Origin: Halorubrum yunnanense
GTDB taxonomy: Archaea > Halobacteriota > Halobacteria > Halobacteriales > Haloferacaceae
DNA: 64,000 nucleotides
Assembly (NCBI RefSeq): GCF_026586675.1
Contig: NZ_JAODIX010000031.1
Coordinates: 1 to 64,000 of the forward strand
Direction of reading: 5' to 3'
Shown piece after piece: positions 6,628 to 15,114 of this stretch; position 1 is the stretch's first letter; the number at the start of each line of letters is the position of its first letter. The notes beneath the pieces were generated by a model. The model saw nothing but the letters and a program-made list of their open reading frames with translations. It made no database searches and was not told the origin of the DNA. The translations under genes were made by a program, and so were the position numbers.

Positions 6628-8079
6628 GTGATAGCGATCGTCGTCAGCCGGGCCGACAGCGCCTCCGAACACATCGGCGAGCGCCTGCTCGCGGTCGGTG
6701 ACTGGGAGCGATACGAGGACGAGACTCGCCCCGATGCTGTGGGCGGCGGGACCTACTACCGGGCCGACGGGTTCGAACTCCGGGAGTTCGACGACCTCCA
6801 CATCGAACTCGACGATCCGGTGGCCGCGTTCGGCGGCGATACGGACGACACGGGTGACGCCGCCGACACCACCCCCGACTTCCTCGTCTTCGTCTCCAGG
6901 CACTCCGGGGAGACGGGGGAGCTCCTGACCGCCCACGTCACCGGGAACTTCGGCCCGGCGCCGTACGGCGGCGAGCCGGAGACGCTCGCGAACGCGGCCC
7001 CCGGCGCCGAGAAGCGCGTCGTCGAGGCGCTGGCGACGCACGCCCCGGAGGGGTACGACGTCGGCATCGAGTGCACCCACCACGGGCCGACGAGCGTCTC
7101 CGTCCCCTCGCTGTTCGTCGAGCTCGGTTCCGACGAGCCGCAGTGGGCGGACCCGGACGCGGCCGAGGCGGTCGCGCGGGCGGTCCTCGACCTCGAGGGC
7201 ACCGGCCCGGACCTGGTCGACGGCGACGCCGACAACGCGGGCGGCTCCGACGACTCGGGCGACCCCTTCCCCCGCCACGTCGTCGGCTTCGGCGGCGGGC
7301 ACTACGCGCCGCGGTTCACCCGGATCGCCCGCGACACCGCCTGGGCCGTGGGCCACGTGGGCGCCGACTGGGCGCTCGGCGAGATGGGCGCGGCCGAGGC
7401 GAACCGCGAGACGGTCGAGCAGGCGTTCGCGCGCAGCCGCGCCGACCGCGCCGTGATCGAGGGCGACAGGCCCGAGCTCGCCGCGGTCGTCGAGGAGCTC
7501 GGCCACCGCGTCGTGAGCGAGACGTGGGTCCGCGAGGTCGGCGACCGCCCGCTCCCGCTGGTCCAGCGGCTCGAGGCCGCCCTCGCGACCGTCGACGACG
7601 GGCTCCGGTTCGGCGGGGTCGTCCCCGCGGAGCCGGACGCCGACGCGATCGGGCTCCGCGAGCTCCCGGGCGCCCTCCTCTCGCGGGCGCAGGGGATCGA
7701 TCCGGACGCGACCCGCGACGCGGTCGCGGCGAACGCGGTCGCCTTCGACACCGAACAGGCCGGGACCCGCGCGGCGGGAGCGGTCGCCTTCGCGGACGAC
7801 GCGGACGCTCCCGGGTACGCCGACCTCGTCGACGGGCTCGCCGAGGTGCTCGCGGAGGGATACGACTCGGTCGAAGTGGGAGACAGCGCGGTCGTCGCTA
7901 GCGAGACCGCGTTCGATCCCGACCTCGCCCGGGTCCGCGGCGTTCCGGAGGGGCCGGCGTTCGGTCGGCTCGCCGACGGCGAGCCGGTTGAGGTCGACGG
8001 CGAGACGGTTGCCCCGGGCGACGTGTCGCGGGCGCGGACGGACCGGTTCCCGATCGACGACGAGGGCCCGGCGGAGTGA
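6628..8079 (+). CDS. dtdA: D-aminoacyl-tRNA deacylase, archaeal DTD2 type
   Basis: DTD2 (GEK1-related) removes D-amino acids wrongly attached to tRNA and recycles both. The 483-residue sequence begins with IAIVVSRADSASEHIGERLL and continues with FVSRHSGETGELLTAHVTGNFG, ECTHHGP and HVVGFGGGHYAPRFT, all characteristic of this archaeal/plant family. I chose GTG at 6628 because family homology starts there; the frame upstream runs through the repeat element and looks non-coding. The C-terminal third is more variable and acidic, a haloarchaeal extension. No TATA box is obvious outside the repeat units, so the promoter may lie within the repeats. Confidence 0.88.
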   Translation: MIAIVVSRADSASEHIGERLLAVGDWERYEDETRPDAVGGGTYYRADGFELREFDDLHIELDDPVAAFGGDTDDTGDAADTTPDFLVFVSRHSGETGELLTAHVTGNFGPAPYGGEPETLANAAPGAEKRVVEALATHAPEGYDVGIECTHHGPTSVSVPSLFVELGSDEPQWADPDAAEAVARAVLDLEGTGPDLVDGDADNAGGSDDSGDPFPRHVVGFGGGHYAPRFTRIARDTAWAVGHVGADWALGEMGAAEANRETVEQAFARSRADRAVIEGDRPELAAVVEELGHRVVSETWVREVGDRPLPLVQRLEAALATVDDGLRFGGVVPAEPDADAIGLRELPGALLSRAQGIDPDATRDAVAANAVAFDTEQAGTRAAGAVAFADDADAPGYADLVDGLAEVLAEGYDSVEVGDSAVVASETAFDPDLARVRGVPEGPAFGRLADGEPVEVDGETVAPGDVSRARTDRFPIDDEGPAE

Positions 8080-8202
8080 CTCGCGAACCCGGGCAAGGAC
8101 GCCGATCGCGACCTCGCGCCGGACCCCGAGCCAGCCGTCCCACGCGTCGTGGACGCTCTCTGCCGGTCCGCCGACGTCTGACCCCCGTCAGACGATCGGG
8201 CA

Positions 8203-8212
8203 AAAATAAATA
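8203..8212 (+). promoter_or_regulatory. TATA box of ftsZ1
   Basis: AAAAATAAAT lies about 30 bp before the ATG at 8239, in a GC-rich intergenic stretch; a 5' leader of only a few bases is expected. Confidence 0.6.
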
Positions 8213-8238
8213 CGTCCGGGTCGCAACCACACCACATA

Positions 8239-9393
8239 ATGGACTCTATCGTAGAGGACGCCATCGACGAAGCCGAGGAATCCCCGGCGGACGGCGCCGG
8301 GGAGGCCGGCACCGGCGCGAGCGACGCGACCGGCCCCGCCCCGCCACAGTCCGGAACCATGACCGACGACGAACTGGAGGACGTCCTCCAAGACCTCCAG
8401 ACCAACATCACCGTCGTCGGCTGCGGCGGCGCCGGCGGGAACACGGTCAACCGGATGACCGAGGAGGGGATCCACGGGGCGAAGCTGGTCGCGGCCAACA
8501 CCGACGTCCAGCACCTCGTCAACATTGAGGCCGACACGAAGATCCTCATGGGCCAACAGAAGACGCAGGGCCGCGGCGCCGGTTCGCTCCCGCAAGTGGG
8601 CGAGGAGGCGGCCATCGAGTCCCAAGAGGAGATCCAGGACGCCATCGACGGCTCCGACATGGTGTTCGTCACCGCCGGGCTCGGCGGGGGCACGGGGACC
8701 GGCTCGGCGCCGGTCGTCGCGAAGGCCGCCCGCGAGTCGGGGGCCCTGACCATCGCCATCGTCACGACGCCGTTCACGGCCGAGGGCGAGGTCCGCCGGA
8801 CGAACGCGGAGGCTGGCCTCGAACGGCTCCGCGACGTGAGCGACACCGTCATCGTCGTCCCCAACGACCGCCTGCTCGACGCGGTCGGAAAGCTCCCGGT
8901 CCGGCAGGCGTTCAAGGTGTCCGACGAGGTGCTGATGCGCTCGGTGAAGGGCATCACGGAGCTCATCACGATGCCCGGGCTGGTCAACCTCGACTTCGCC
9001 GACGTCCGCACCGTCATGGAGAAGGGCGGCGTCGCGATGATCGGCCTCGGCGAGTCCGACTCCGACTCGAAGGCGCAGGACTCGGTGAAGTCGGCGCTCC
9101 GCTCGCCGCTGCTCGACGTCGACATCTCGGGCGCGAACTCCGCGCTGGTCAACGTCACGGGCGGCACGGACATGTCCATCGAGGAGGCTGAGGGCGTCGT
9201 CGAGGAGATCTACGACCGGATCGACCCCGACGCCCGGATCATCTGGGGGACCTCGGTCGACGACGACTTGGAGGGCGAGATGCGGACCATGATCGTCGTG
9301 ACCGGCGTCGAGTCGCCCCAGATCTACGGGAACAACGGCGAGCCGCCGGAGGGGACGGACCCGGAGATGGAAGACATCGACTACGTGGAGTGA
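8239..9393 (+). CDS. ftsZ1: Cell division protein FtsZ1
   Basis: The 384-residue tubulin-like GTPase carries the nucleotide-binding glycines [14 protein letters not shown] near residue 60 and the tubulin signature GGGTGTG at 149-155, followed by FTAEGEVRR and the T7 loop [11 protein letters not shown] that completes hydrolysis in the next subunit. An acidic N-terminal extension of about 50 residues beginning [13 protein letters not shown] is typical of the FtsZ1 paralogue of haloarchaea. FtsZ1 assembles at mid-cell and organises the division site together with FtsZ2, known from Haloferax. The downstream secE-spt5 arrangement is the conserved haloarchaeal order and supports the FtsZ1 assignment. 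Confidence 0.96.
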   Translation: MDSIVEDAIDEAEESPADGAGEAGTGASDATGPAPPQSGTMTDDELEDVLQDLQTNITVVGCGGAGGNTVNRMTEEGIHGAKLVAANTDVQHLVNIEADTKILMGQQKTQGRGAGSLPQVGEEAAIESQEEIQDAIDGSDMVFVTAGLGGGTGTGSAPVVAKAARESGALTIAIVTTPFTAEGEVRRTNAEAGLERLRDVSDTVIVVPNDRLLDAVGKLPVRQAFKVSDEVLMRSVKGITELITMPGLVNLDFADVRTVMEKGGVAMIGLGESDSDSKAQDSVKSALRSPLLDVDISGANSALVNVTGGTDMSIEEAEGVVEEIYDRIDPDARIIWGTSVDDDLEGEMRTMIVVTGVESPQIYGNNGEPPEGTDPEMEDIDYVE

Positions 9394-9509
9394 CGCGCCG
9401 GCGACGCGCCCCGTCCCGATAGAGTTCCTTCTGGCGGTTTCCCTCCGCGGACCGACGGACGCCTCGCATCAAAAGGTAAAAACCGTCTCGCCTCGAAGCG
9501 CGTCGTAAC

Positions 9510-9686
9510 ATGGACGTTCCGTACGACCTCAACAGCTACGTTCGGGTGCTGAAACTGGCGAGCACGCCGAGCACCGACGAGTTCCTCCAGGTGTCGAAGA
9601 TCGCCGGCGCCGGCATCCTCCTCGTCGGCTTCATCGGCTTCCTGATGTTCGCGATCATGAGCCTCCTGCCGGGGGTCGGCGTCTGA
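9510..9686 (+). CDS. secE: Preprotein translocase subunit SecE
   Basis: A 58-residue single-pass membrane protein: an N-terminal amphipathic region (YVRVLKLASTPSTDEFLQVSKIA) and one C-terminal helix (about residues 31-54). This is the Sec61-gamma/SecE layout, the clamp around the SecY channel. An A-rich TATA-like element (AAAAGGTAAAAA, about 9471-9482) stands upstream. The TGA stop shares one base with the ATG of the spt5 gene, so the two are translated from one message. Confidence 0.92.
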   Translation: MDVPYDLNSYVRVLKLASTPSTDEFLQVSKIAGAGILLVGFIGFLMFAIMSLLPGVGV

Positions 9687-10138
9687 TGCCGATCTTCTCG
9701 GTCAAGACCACCGCGAGCCAGGAGCGGACCGTCGCCGACATGCTCGCCGAGAAGGAGATGCCGGAGATCCAGGCGGTCATCGCGCCCGACCAGCTCACGA
9801 GCTACGTGATGGTTGAGGCGACGGACGGCAGCGTCTTCGCGCGGATCCTCGACGAGATCCCGCACGCCCGCGGCGTCATTCAGGGCGGCGACGGGCCCGC
9901 CAGGAGTCCCTTCTCCGAGGTCGAGCACTTCCTCTCGCCGACCCCCGACGTCGAGGGGATCGCCGAGGGCGACATCGTCGAGCTGATCGCGGGACCGTTT
10001 AAAGGCGAGAAGGCCCGCGTCCAGCGCATCGACGAGGGGAAAGACCAGGTGACCGTCGAGCTGTACGAGGCGACCGTCCCGATCCCGGTCACCGTCCGCG
10101 GCGACCAGATCCGGGTGCTCGACTCCGACGAGCGCTGA
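9686..10138 (+). CDS. spt5: Transcription elongation factor Spt5 (NusG-like)
   Basis: The 150-residue protein has an N-terminal NGN domain (starting MPIFSVKTTASQERTVADML, residues 1-about 85) that binds RNA polymerase across the DNA cleft, and a C-terminal KOW domain with EGDIVELIAGPFKGEKARV near residues 92-110. With Spt4 it forms the archaeal processivity clamp, and it partners aCPSF1 (present at 47.6 kb) in termination. The start codon overlaps the secE stop by one base. No KOW or NGN element is missing. Confidence 0.95.
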   Translation: MPIFSVKTTASQERTVADMLAEKEMPEIQAVIAPDQLTSYVMVEATDGSVFARILDEIPHARGVIQGGDGPARSPFSEVEHFLSPTPDVEGIAEGDIVELIAGPFKGEKARVQRIDEGKDQVTVELYEATVPIPVTVRGDQIRVLDSDER

Positions 10139-10270
10139 CCGCGCCGGGCCTCGCTTTCTCCTTCGGCCTCTCTCTCGTCTCCCGCTTTCTCCGCCGCCTC
10201 TCCCCCGAGCGACCCGACCGATCGTCGGCAACGACAAGGGCTTTATTCGACGACGACCGATGGATTCGAC

Positions 10271-11233
10271 ATGTTCGGTCCCGGCGTGCCGGCGATACTG
10301 AGCCTGGTCCCCGACACGTTCACCTTCGCCTGGCTCGTCGCGATCCTCTTTGCCGCCTCGTGGCTGCTCGACAGCCGCGGGCTGGCCGCGGGCCGGTCGC
10401 TCGCGGCGGGCACGTGGGCGCTGTTCGGGCTCTTCTGGCTGACGACGGTCCCGTACTTCGCGTTCGAACACCAGAGCTACGTCGAGTCGATCCTCGCCTT
10501 GGTCGGCGTCCCGGCCTGCGTCTACGCCGGCTACCTGCTGTATAACGGCCGCGCCTCGTTGTTCACGCTGACGCGGGCGATCGCGATCATGCTGCTCATC
10601 TACCTCCCGTTCGAGACGATCCCGGCGTTCTCGGTCGCCGGCTTCGCCGTCCCCGAGCCGCGCCGGATCCTCATCGAGGCCGTCGCGACCCAGACCGGGT
10701 TCCTCATCGACCTCCTCGGCTACGCCCCGGAGCGCGTGGCGAGCTACGAGGGGTACGACGCGGCGTACGCGTGGACGCTCGCCGACGGCCACACCGTCAC
10801 GATCCACGTCGTCCTGGCGTGTACGGGGCTCGGGAGCATGGCGATCTTCGGCGGCCTCGTCGCCGCCGTGAAGGCGCCGCTCTCGCGCAAGCTCCGCGCG
10901 CTCGCGGTGTCGATCCCGCTCATCTACGTGCTCAACATCTTCCGGACCACGTTCATCTCCGTCGTCGCGGGCAACCAGTACATGCAGTGGCAGACCGACC
11001 TCGTGCTCGCGATGTTCGGCGCGACCGACCCGTACCGGGTCTCCTTCCTCATCTCGGACCGGATCATGAGCCAGCTCCTCGCGGTCGTGGCGCTGATCGG
11101 GATCACGTTCCTCGCGGTCCGGGAGCTCCCGGAGCTCGCCGTCATCCTCGAGGACGTCCTCTACCTGCTCACGGGCGACGAGCACGACCTGACGGAGTCG
11201 CTGGACCTCCCGCGGGAGCCGACGAACCGGTGA
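10271..11233 (+). CDS. artA: Archaeosortase A
   Basis: ArtA is the membrane enzyme that cleaves proteins bearing a C-terminal PGF-CTERM tripartite signal and leads to their lipid attachment at the cell surface (established in Haloferax). The 320-residue protein has about eight membrane helices. The catalytic Cys is Cys184 in VLACTGLGSMAIF, and the two essential Arg are Arg225 (NIFRTTFIS) and Arg264 (ISDRIMSQ). The spacings of 41 and 39 residues match those I recall for the Haloferax triad (C173, R214, R253). A likely substrate is encoded at 22.7 kb. A TTTATT-type element (about 10232-10246) precedes the ATG. Confidence 0.93.
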   Translation: MFGPGVPAILSLVPDTFTFAWLVAILFAASWLLDSRGLAAGRSLAAGTWALFGLFWLTTVPYFAFEHQSYVESILALVGVPACVYAGYLLYNGRASLFTLTRAIAIMLLIYLPFETIPAFSVAGFAVPEPRRILIEAVATQTGFLIDLLGYAPERVASYEGYDAAYAWTLADGHTVTIHVVLACTGLGSMAIFGGLVAAVKAPLSRKLRALAVSIPLIYVLNIFRTTFISVVAGNQYMQWQTDLVLAMFGATDPYRVSFLISDRIMSQLLAVVALIGITFLAVRELPELAVILEDVLYLLTGDEHDLTESLDLPREPTNR

Positions 11234-11365
11234 CCGCCGGGGCGGACCGCGAGGGACGGACGGCGCGGCCCTCATGACAAAATATAGGGTCGGCTGCGCG
11301 GAACACCGGCCCATGCGCGAGACGACTCCCCCGACGCGGCAGCGGCCTCGGCGGGGTGGGCAGCC

Positions 11366-12628
11366 GTGACGGGTCCGGTCGCGTTGACGGCGGTCGACCC
11401 CCTCGTCTACCTCCAGACCAACGTCGCGAAGCTCGTCTTAGCGACCGCGCTCGGGATGTTCCTGGGGCTCGAGCGGGAGTGGTCACAGAAGTCGGCGGGG
11501 ATCCGGACGTTCGCGCTGATCAGCCTCGCGGCGGCGGTGTTCTCGCTGCTCGACGACGACGGCCTCCTGATCGTCGGTGGGGTGCTGATCGTCGCCAGCG
11601 CAGTGCTGCTCGCGGTCCGGAGCTTCGTCGAGGAGGACGTCGACGGCCTCTCACTCACCACCTCGGTGTCGATGCTCGTCACGTACGGGGTCGGGGCGCT
11701 CGTCGCCGAGGAGTTCTTCATCGAGGCGGTGACGGTGGCGATGCTCTCCTCGCTTTTGCTCGTGTTGAAGCGGGAGCTCCACGAGTTCGCGTGGGGGCTC
11801 TCCCGGGAGGAGGTCCGCAGCGCGGTGGAGTTCACCATCCTCGCGTTCGTCGTCTTCCCGCTGCTCCCGGCGGAGACGGTCGACCCGTGGGGCGCGGTCC
11901 AGCCGCGGCTCATCTGGTCGCTCGTCGTCGCCGTCAGCGCCATCGGCTTCGTCAACTACGTCCTCGTGAAGCGGTATCAGGGGCGCGGCTACGCGGTCAC
12001 CGGCTTCTTCGGCGGCCTCGTGAACTCGACGGCGGTCGTCGCGGAGATGGCGAAGCGGGCGAAAGGGGAGTCCGACCTACTCGACATCGCGGTGGGATCG
12101 ATCCTGCTTGCGAACGCCGCGATGGCCCTCCGGAACGCCGCGGTCGTCGCCGCCTTCGTCCCGGAGGCCGCCCTGGTGGTCGGCGCGCCGCTCGGCGCGG
12201 TCACGGTCGTCGGCGTGCTCATCGCGGTGTGGCGAAGCGACTGGCGGACGACGATGGAGGCGGAGCTCACCTCCCCGTTCAGCCTCCGGAACGCCCTGAC
12301 GTTCGGGGCGCTGTTCGTCGCGGTGCTGCTCGCCTCTGCCGCCGCGGAGCGGGCCTTCGGCGCGGGCGGGTTCGTCGTCACGTCGTTCCTCGCGGGGCTC
12401 GTCTCCTCCGGGACCGCGACGACGACCGCGGTCTCGCTGCTCGGGACCGGTCAGATAACCGTCGACACCGCGGTCGCCGGCGTCGTCGCCGGGACGGCCG
12501 CGAGCATCCTGGTCAAGACCGCGTTCGCGGCGAGCATCGCCCGCGAGCTGGTCCGACCGGTGCTCCTCTGGAACCTCGTGCTGATCGCGGTCGGCGTCGC
12601 CGTCGGCGTCCCGCTGCTTCTGTTCTGA
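11366..12628 (+). CDS. MgtC/SapB and DUF4010-domain membrane protein
   Basis: The 420-residue protein begins with GTG and has an N-terminal MgtC-like unit (GMFLGLEREWSQKSAGIRTFALISLAAA, about residues 30-58) followed by a larger DUF4010-type region with about eight helices, including YAVTGFFGGLVNSTAVVAEMAKR and LAGLVSSGTATTTAVSLL, a pair of related segments that suggest an internal duplication. MgtC-type proteins are linked to Mg2+ limitation in bacteria, but the transport role of the DUF4010 fusion is unproven. A TATA-like AAAATATAGG stands at about 11279-11288. It converges on the CBS-domain gene. Confidence 0.85.
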   Translation: MTGPVALTAVDPLVYLQTNVAKLVLATALGMFLGLEREWSQKSAGIRTFALISLAAAVFSLLDDDGLLIVGGVLIVASAVLLAVRSFVEEDVDGLSLTTSVSMLVTYGVGALVAEEFFIEAVTVAMLSSLLLVLKRELHEFAWGLSREEVRSAVEFTILAFVVFPLLPAETVDPWGAVQPRLIWSLVVAVSAIGFVNYVLVKRYQGRGYAVTGFFGGLVNSTAVVAEMAKRAKGESDLLDIAVGSILLANAAMALRNAAVVAAFVPEAALVVGAPLGAVTVVGVLIAVWRSDWRTTMEAELTSPFSLRNALTFGALFVAVLLASAAAERAFGAGGFVVTSFLAGLVSSGTATTTAVSLLGTGQITVDTAVAGVVAGTAASILVKTAFAASIARELVRPVLLWNLVLIAVGVAVGVPLLLF

Positions 12629-12660
12629 GCGGCACGCGGCGTTGTCGCGACGCGCTCAAC

Positions 12661-13035
12661 TCACGAGAGGTGCGCCGCCACGTCGGTCGACGAGACCATG
12701 CCGACGTAGTCGTCGTCGACGACGGGGAGGTGTTTGACCTCGTACATCGTCATCATCGCCGCGACCTCCTCCATCATGAGGTCCGGCGTCACCGTCTCCA
12801 CGTCCTCTGTCATCACGTCGCGGACGACGGCCTCGTCGAGGTCGCGGCCGGCCGCGACGGCGCCGACGATGTCACTCTGCGTGACGATACACCCGCCGCC
12901 CGTCGTCACGACGAGCGCGCTGATGCCGTCGCCGTCCATCCGACGCGCGACCTCTCGCAGCGGCTCGCTCGCCCCGATCGTCTCCAACGGCGTCGACATG
13001 ATCTCGCTGACGCGGGTCCGGTCGTTCAGATCCAT
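12661..13035 (-). CDS. CBS-domain pair protein (1)
   Basis: The 124-residue protein consists of two CBS motifs only: VSEIMSTPLETIGASEPLREVARRMDGDGISALVV and VRDVMTEDVETVTPDLMMEEVAAMM followed by HLPVVDDDYVGMVSSTDVAAHL. Such modules bind adenine nucleotides as dimers and act as energy or ionic-strength sensors for partners. A second similar gene lies 0.7 kb away on the same strand, with two small membrane proteins between them on the other strand. The start at 13035 opens the first CBS motif; an upstream in-frame extension looks non-coding. Confidence 0.88.
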   Translation of the reverse strand: MDLNDRTRVSEIMSTPLETIGASEPLREVARRMDGDGISALVVTTGGGCIVTQSDIVGAVAAGRDLDEAVVRDVMTEDVETVTPDLMMEEVAAMMTMYEVKHLPVVDDDYVGMVSSTDVAAHLS

Positions 13036-13188
13036 ACCGTGACATGTGCTACCGAATTTGATTACTCTTCCGGTGCGTTTCGTACTCTCCTCGGTCCAAC
13101 GGTTTCGGCCCGGGCCGGGGGTCCCCTCCGAGGGGACGTGACGCTGTCCGACCGAGCGTATATACGCGTCCGAACATACACTACTCAT

Positions 13189-13446
13189 ATGTCAGGGGTT
13201 CTCGGCTCGCTGGACGACTTCGGGACGCGGTCGCTACTCACGCACGCCATCATGTCGGTGACGCTCCCGCTCGGATTCCTCATCGGGCTCACCGTAGACT
13301 CGCAGCTCGGAGTAGTGTCGTTCGTCGCGCTACTGAACTTCACCGCGGGAATGTGGATCTGCCAGTCCATCCACTCGCTCGGGGCGGAGGCCAACGAGGA
13401 CGGGTACGACGGCGTCATCAACGAACTCAGAACATATGTCGAGTGA
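13189..13446 (+). CDS. Small membrane protein (85 residues), function unknown
   Basis: Two hydrophobic helices (about residues 20-38 and 42-60) follow a short N-terminus; the C-terminus (GAEANEDGYDGVINELRTYVE) is acidic. TATA-like sequence GTATATACG lies about 30 bp before the ATG, giving an almost leaderless message. The stop overlaps the next gene by 11 bases, indicating a translationally coupled pair. I do not recognise the family. Confidence 0.7.
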   Translation: MSGVLGSLDDFGTRSLLTHAIMSVTLPLGFLIGLTVDSQLGVVSFVALLNFTAGMWICQSIHSLGAEANEDGYDGVINELRTYVE

Positions 13447-13663
13447 CAACGGGATCGACGTCGCGCGCCTCGGGCGGCTGCTGCTGCTGATCGGGTTCGT
13501 CACGGCCGTCTCGCTGCTGACGTCCGCGCGGGTGCTCCCCGGCGACTTGTTCTCGATCGCCGTCGTGGCTATCGGGAGCATCGCGCTCGTCACCGCAATA
13601 ATCGGCTTCCTGATCGCGGCGGGCGCGACGTACGACGACCAAGTGAACGCGTCGGGACGCTGA
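13436..13663 (+). CDS. Small membrane protein (75 residues), function unknown
   Basis: The ATG lies inside the end of the preceding gene in another frame. Two helices (about residues 14-30 and 37-62) and little else are visible. Third-position GC is normal for the chromosome, which with the overlap supports a real gene. The pair sits between two CBS-domain genes; a sensor/membrane relation is possible but unsupported. Confidence 0.7.
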   Translation: MSSDNGIDVARLGRLLLLIGFVTAVSLLTSARVLPGDLFSIAVVAIGSIALVTAIIGFLIAAGATYDDQVNASGR

Positions 13664-13720
13664 CCGGCCGGACGCGCGACCGCTCGTTTTCCCGGCTCGG
13701 ACCGCGCTTCGTCGCGAGGC

Positions 13721-14107
13721 TCACCGCCGTCCCGAGAGGTACGCCGTCAGGTCCGTCGTCGACAGCATCCCGACCAGCTCGCCGCCAGCGGCGACCACCG
13801 GCAGGTGCGTGTACCCGCGGTCCGTGGGATCCGAGAGCTCCTCGACGGGGTCGTCGGGGGAGACGGTGACGACGTCCGTCGTCATGAACGCCTCGACGGG
13901 CGTCTCGTCTTCCGGGTCGTTCCGCCGGACGAGCGAGACGAAATCCGTCGCGGTGATCAGCCCCACGAGGCGCCCGTCCCCGTCGACGACGACGAGAGAG
14001 CTCACCCCCGTCTCCAGCATGCGGTTCGCCGCGTCCGCGGCGGCGGCTCCGGGGGCGGTCGTGACGAGGTCGGTCGACATCAGCCGCTCGACGGTGTCTT
14101 CTCCCAT
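13721..14107 (-). CDS. CBS-domain pair protein (2)
   Basis: 128 residues with two CBS motifs: VERLMSTDLVTTAPGAAAADAANRM then SSLVVVDGDGRLVGLITATDFVSLV, and VEAFMTTDVVTVSPDDPVEELSD then HLPVVAAGGELVGMLSTTDLTAYL. Same architecture as the protein at 12661-13035, with moderate similarity, so either an old duplication or independent members of a large family. No effector domain is attached, hence it must act by binding a partner. Confidence 0.88.
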   Translation of the reverse strand: MGEDTVERLMSTDLVTTAPGAAAADAANRMLETGVSSLVVVDGDGRLVGLITATDFVSLVRRNDPEDETPVEAFMTTDVVTVSPDDPVEELSDPTDRGYTHLPVVAAGGELVGMLSTTDLTAYLSGRR

Positions 14108-14157
14108 GAGACGTGATAACGCGGAACGGGAATATCAAACGTCCGGTTGTTCGCGGC

Positions 14158-14955
14158 TCACTCGCCGACGAGATCCGCCGGCGCCCCGGCGAACCCGGCG
14201 AGCGCGTCGGCCTCGACGTGGTGGAGGTCGCCGGGGATCACGAGGAGGTGAAGCGGGTCGCCGAACTCCCGGTCGGCCAGCGCGCCGAGGCGGTCGGCGA
14301 CGACCACGGGGTCTGGTGAGCCCGCGCGGGCGACGACGACGGCGAGCTCGTCGCGCCACCCCTCAGCGAGCAGGCCGGCCGCGACGTCGGCGGTCATGTA
14401 CTCCTCGTGGTCCGGATCGGGACCGCTCGGCCCGGTACCGACCTTGATGTCGAGGTAGACGACGCTGTGGAGCCCGCGCTCGCGGTTCGCCTCGATCGTC
14501 TCGATCACGCTTTCGGGCACGTCGTCGCCGCCGTGGGCGTACGGGAAGGGGAGCGTCGTCGCCTTGCCGAACCGGTAGTTCTGAAGCCCGGTGAGGCTCG
14601 AGGCGGCCGACTGGGCGGTCACGCCGTGGATCACGCGGGTCTCGATCCCGCGCTCCTCCGCGCGCAGCCGGAGGTCCGTGTGGGTCGTCGAGATCATCGT
14701 GTCGCCGGCGGTACAGAAGGCGACGTCGCCCTCGGCGGCGGCCGCAAGGATCGGTTCGGGGTCCCGCTCGACCCCCTCGCGCGCCCGGACCTCGACCTCG
14801 ACGCCGTGGTGCGCCGCCAGCTCGTCGACGCCGGCGCCGACCAGCTTACTGGTGTAGAACTCGGCGAAGACCCGATCGGCGGCGCGTAGCGCCTCGCGCC
14901 CCTCGACCGTGACCGACCGCTCGTCGTAGAGACCGAGCCCGATGAACGTGAGCAT
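14158..14955 (-). CDS. dphB: Diphthine synthase
   Basis: DphB is the S-adenosylmethionine-dependent methyltransferase that methylates the modified histidine of elongation factor 2 during diphthamide synthesis. The 265-residue sequence shows the tetrapyrrole-methylase-like fold: LTFIGLGLYDERSVTVEG at the start, EFYTSKL near residue 32, GDVAFCTAGDTMISTTHTDLRLRA near 75-98, VIHGVTAQSAASSLTGLQNYRFGKATT near 108-135, and VVVARAGSPDP near 207. Length is typical. It reads away from the korA promoter region. Confidence 0.93.
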   Translation of the reverse strand: MLTFIGLGLYDERSVTVEGREALRAADRVFAEFYTSKLVGAGVDELAAHHGVEVEVRAREGVERDPEPILAAAAEGDVAFCTAGDTMISTTHTDLRLRAEERGIETRVIHGVTAQSAASSLTGLQNYRFGKATTLPFPYAHGGDDVPESVIETIEANRERGLHSVVYLDIKVGTGPSGPDPDHEEYMTADVAAGLLAEGWRDELAVVVARAGSPDPVVVADRLGALADREFGDPLHLLVIPGDLHHVEADALAGFAGAPADLVGE

Positions 14956-15114
14956 ATCGGCAGTCGGGCGGGTGGCGGGTAAAAGGGCGCGGAACGACGG
15001 TCCTCCTTCGACCTAAAGGTCTTTCATGATTGATCCTTGTGATTCCATAGCAAGCCCTAAGAGGTAACCAACACAACGACGGGGTACGAGGCCCTCACGG
15101 GCTCACATACCACT

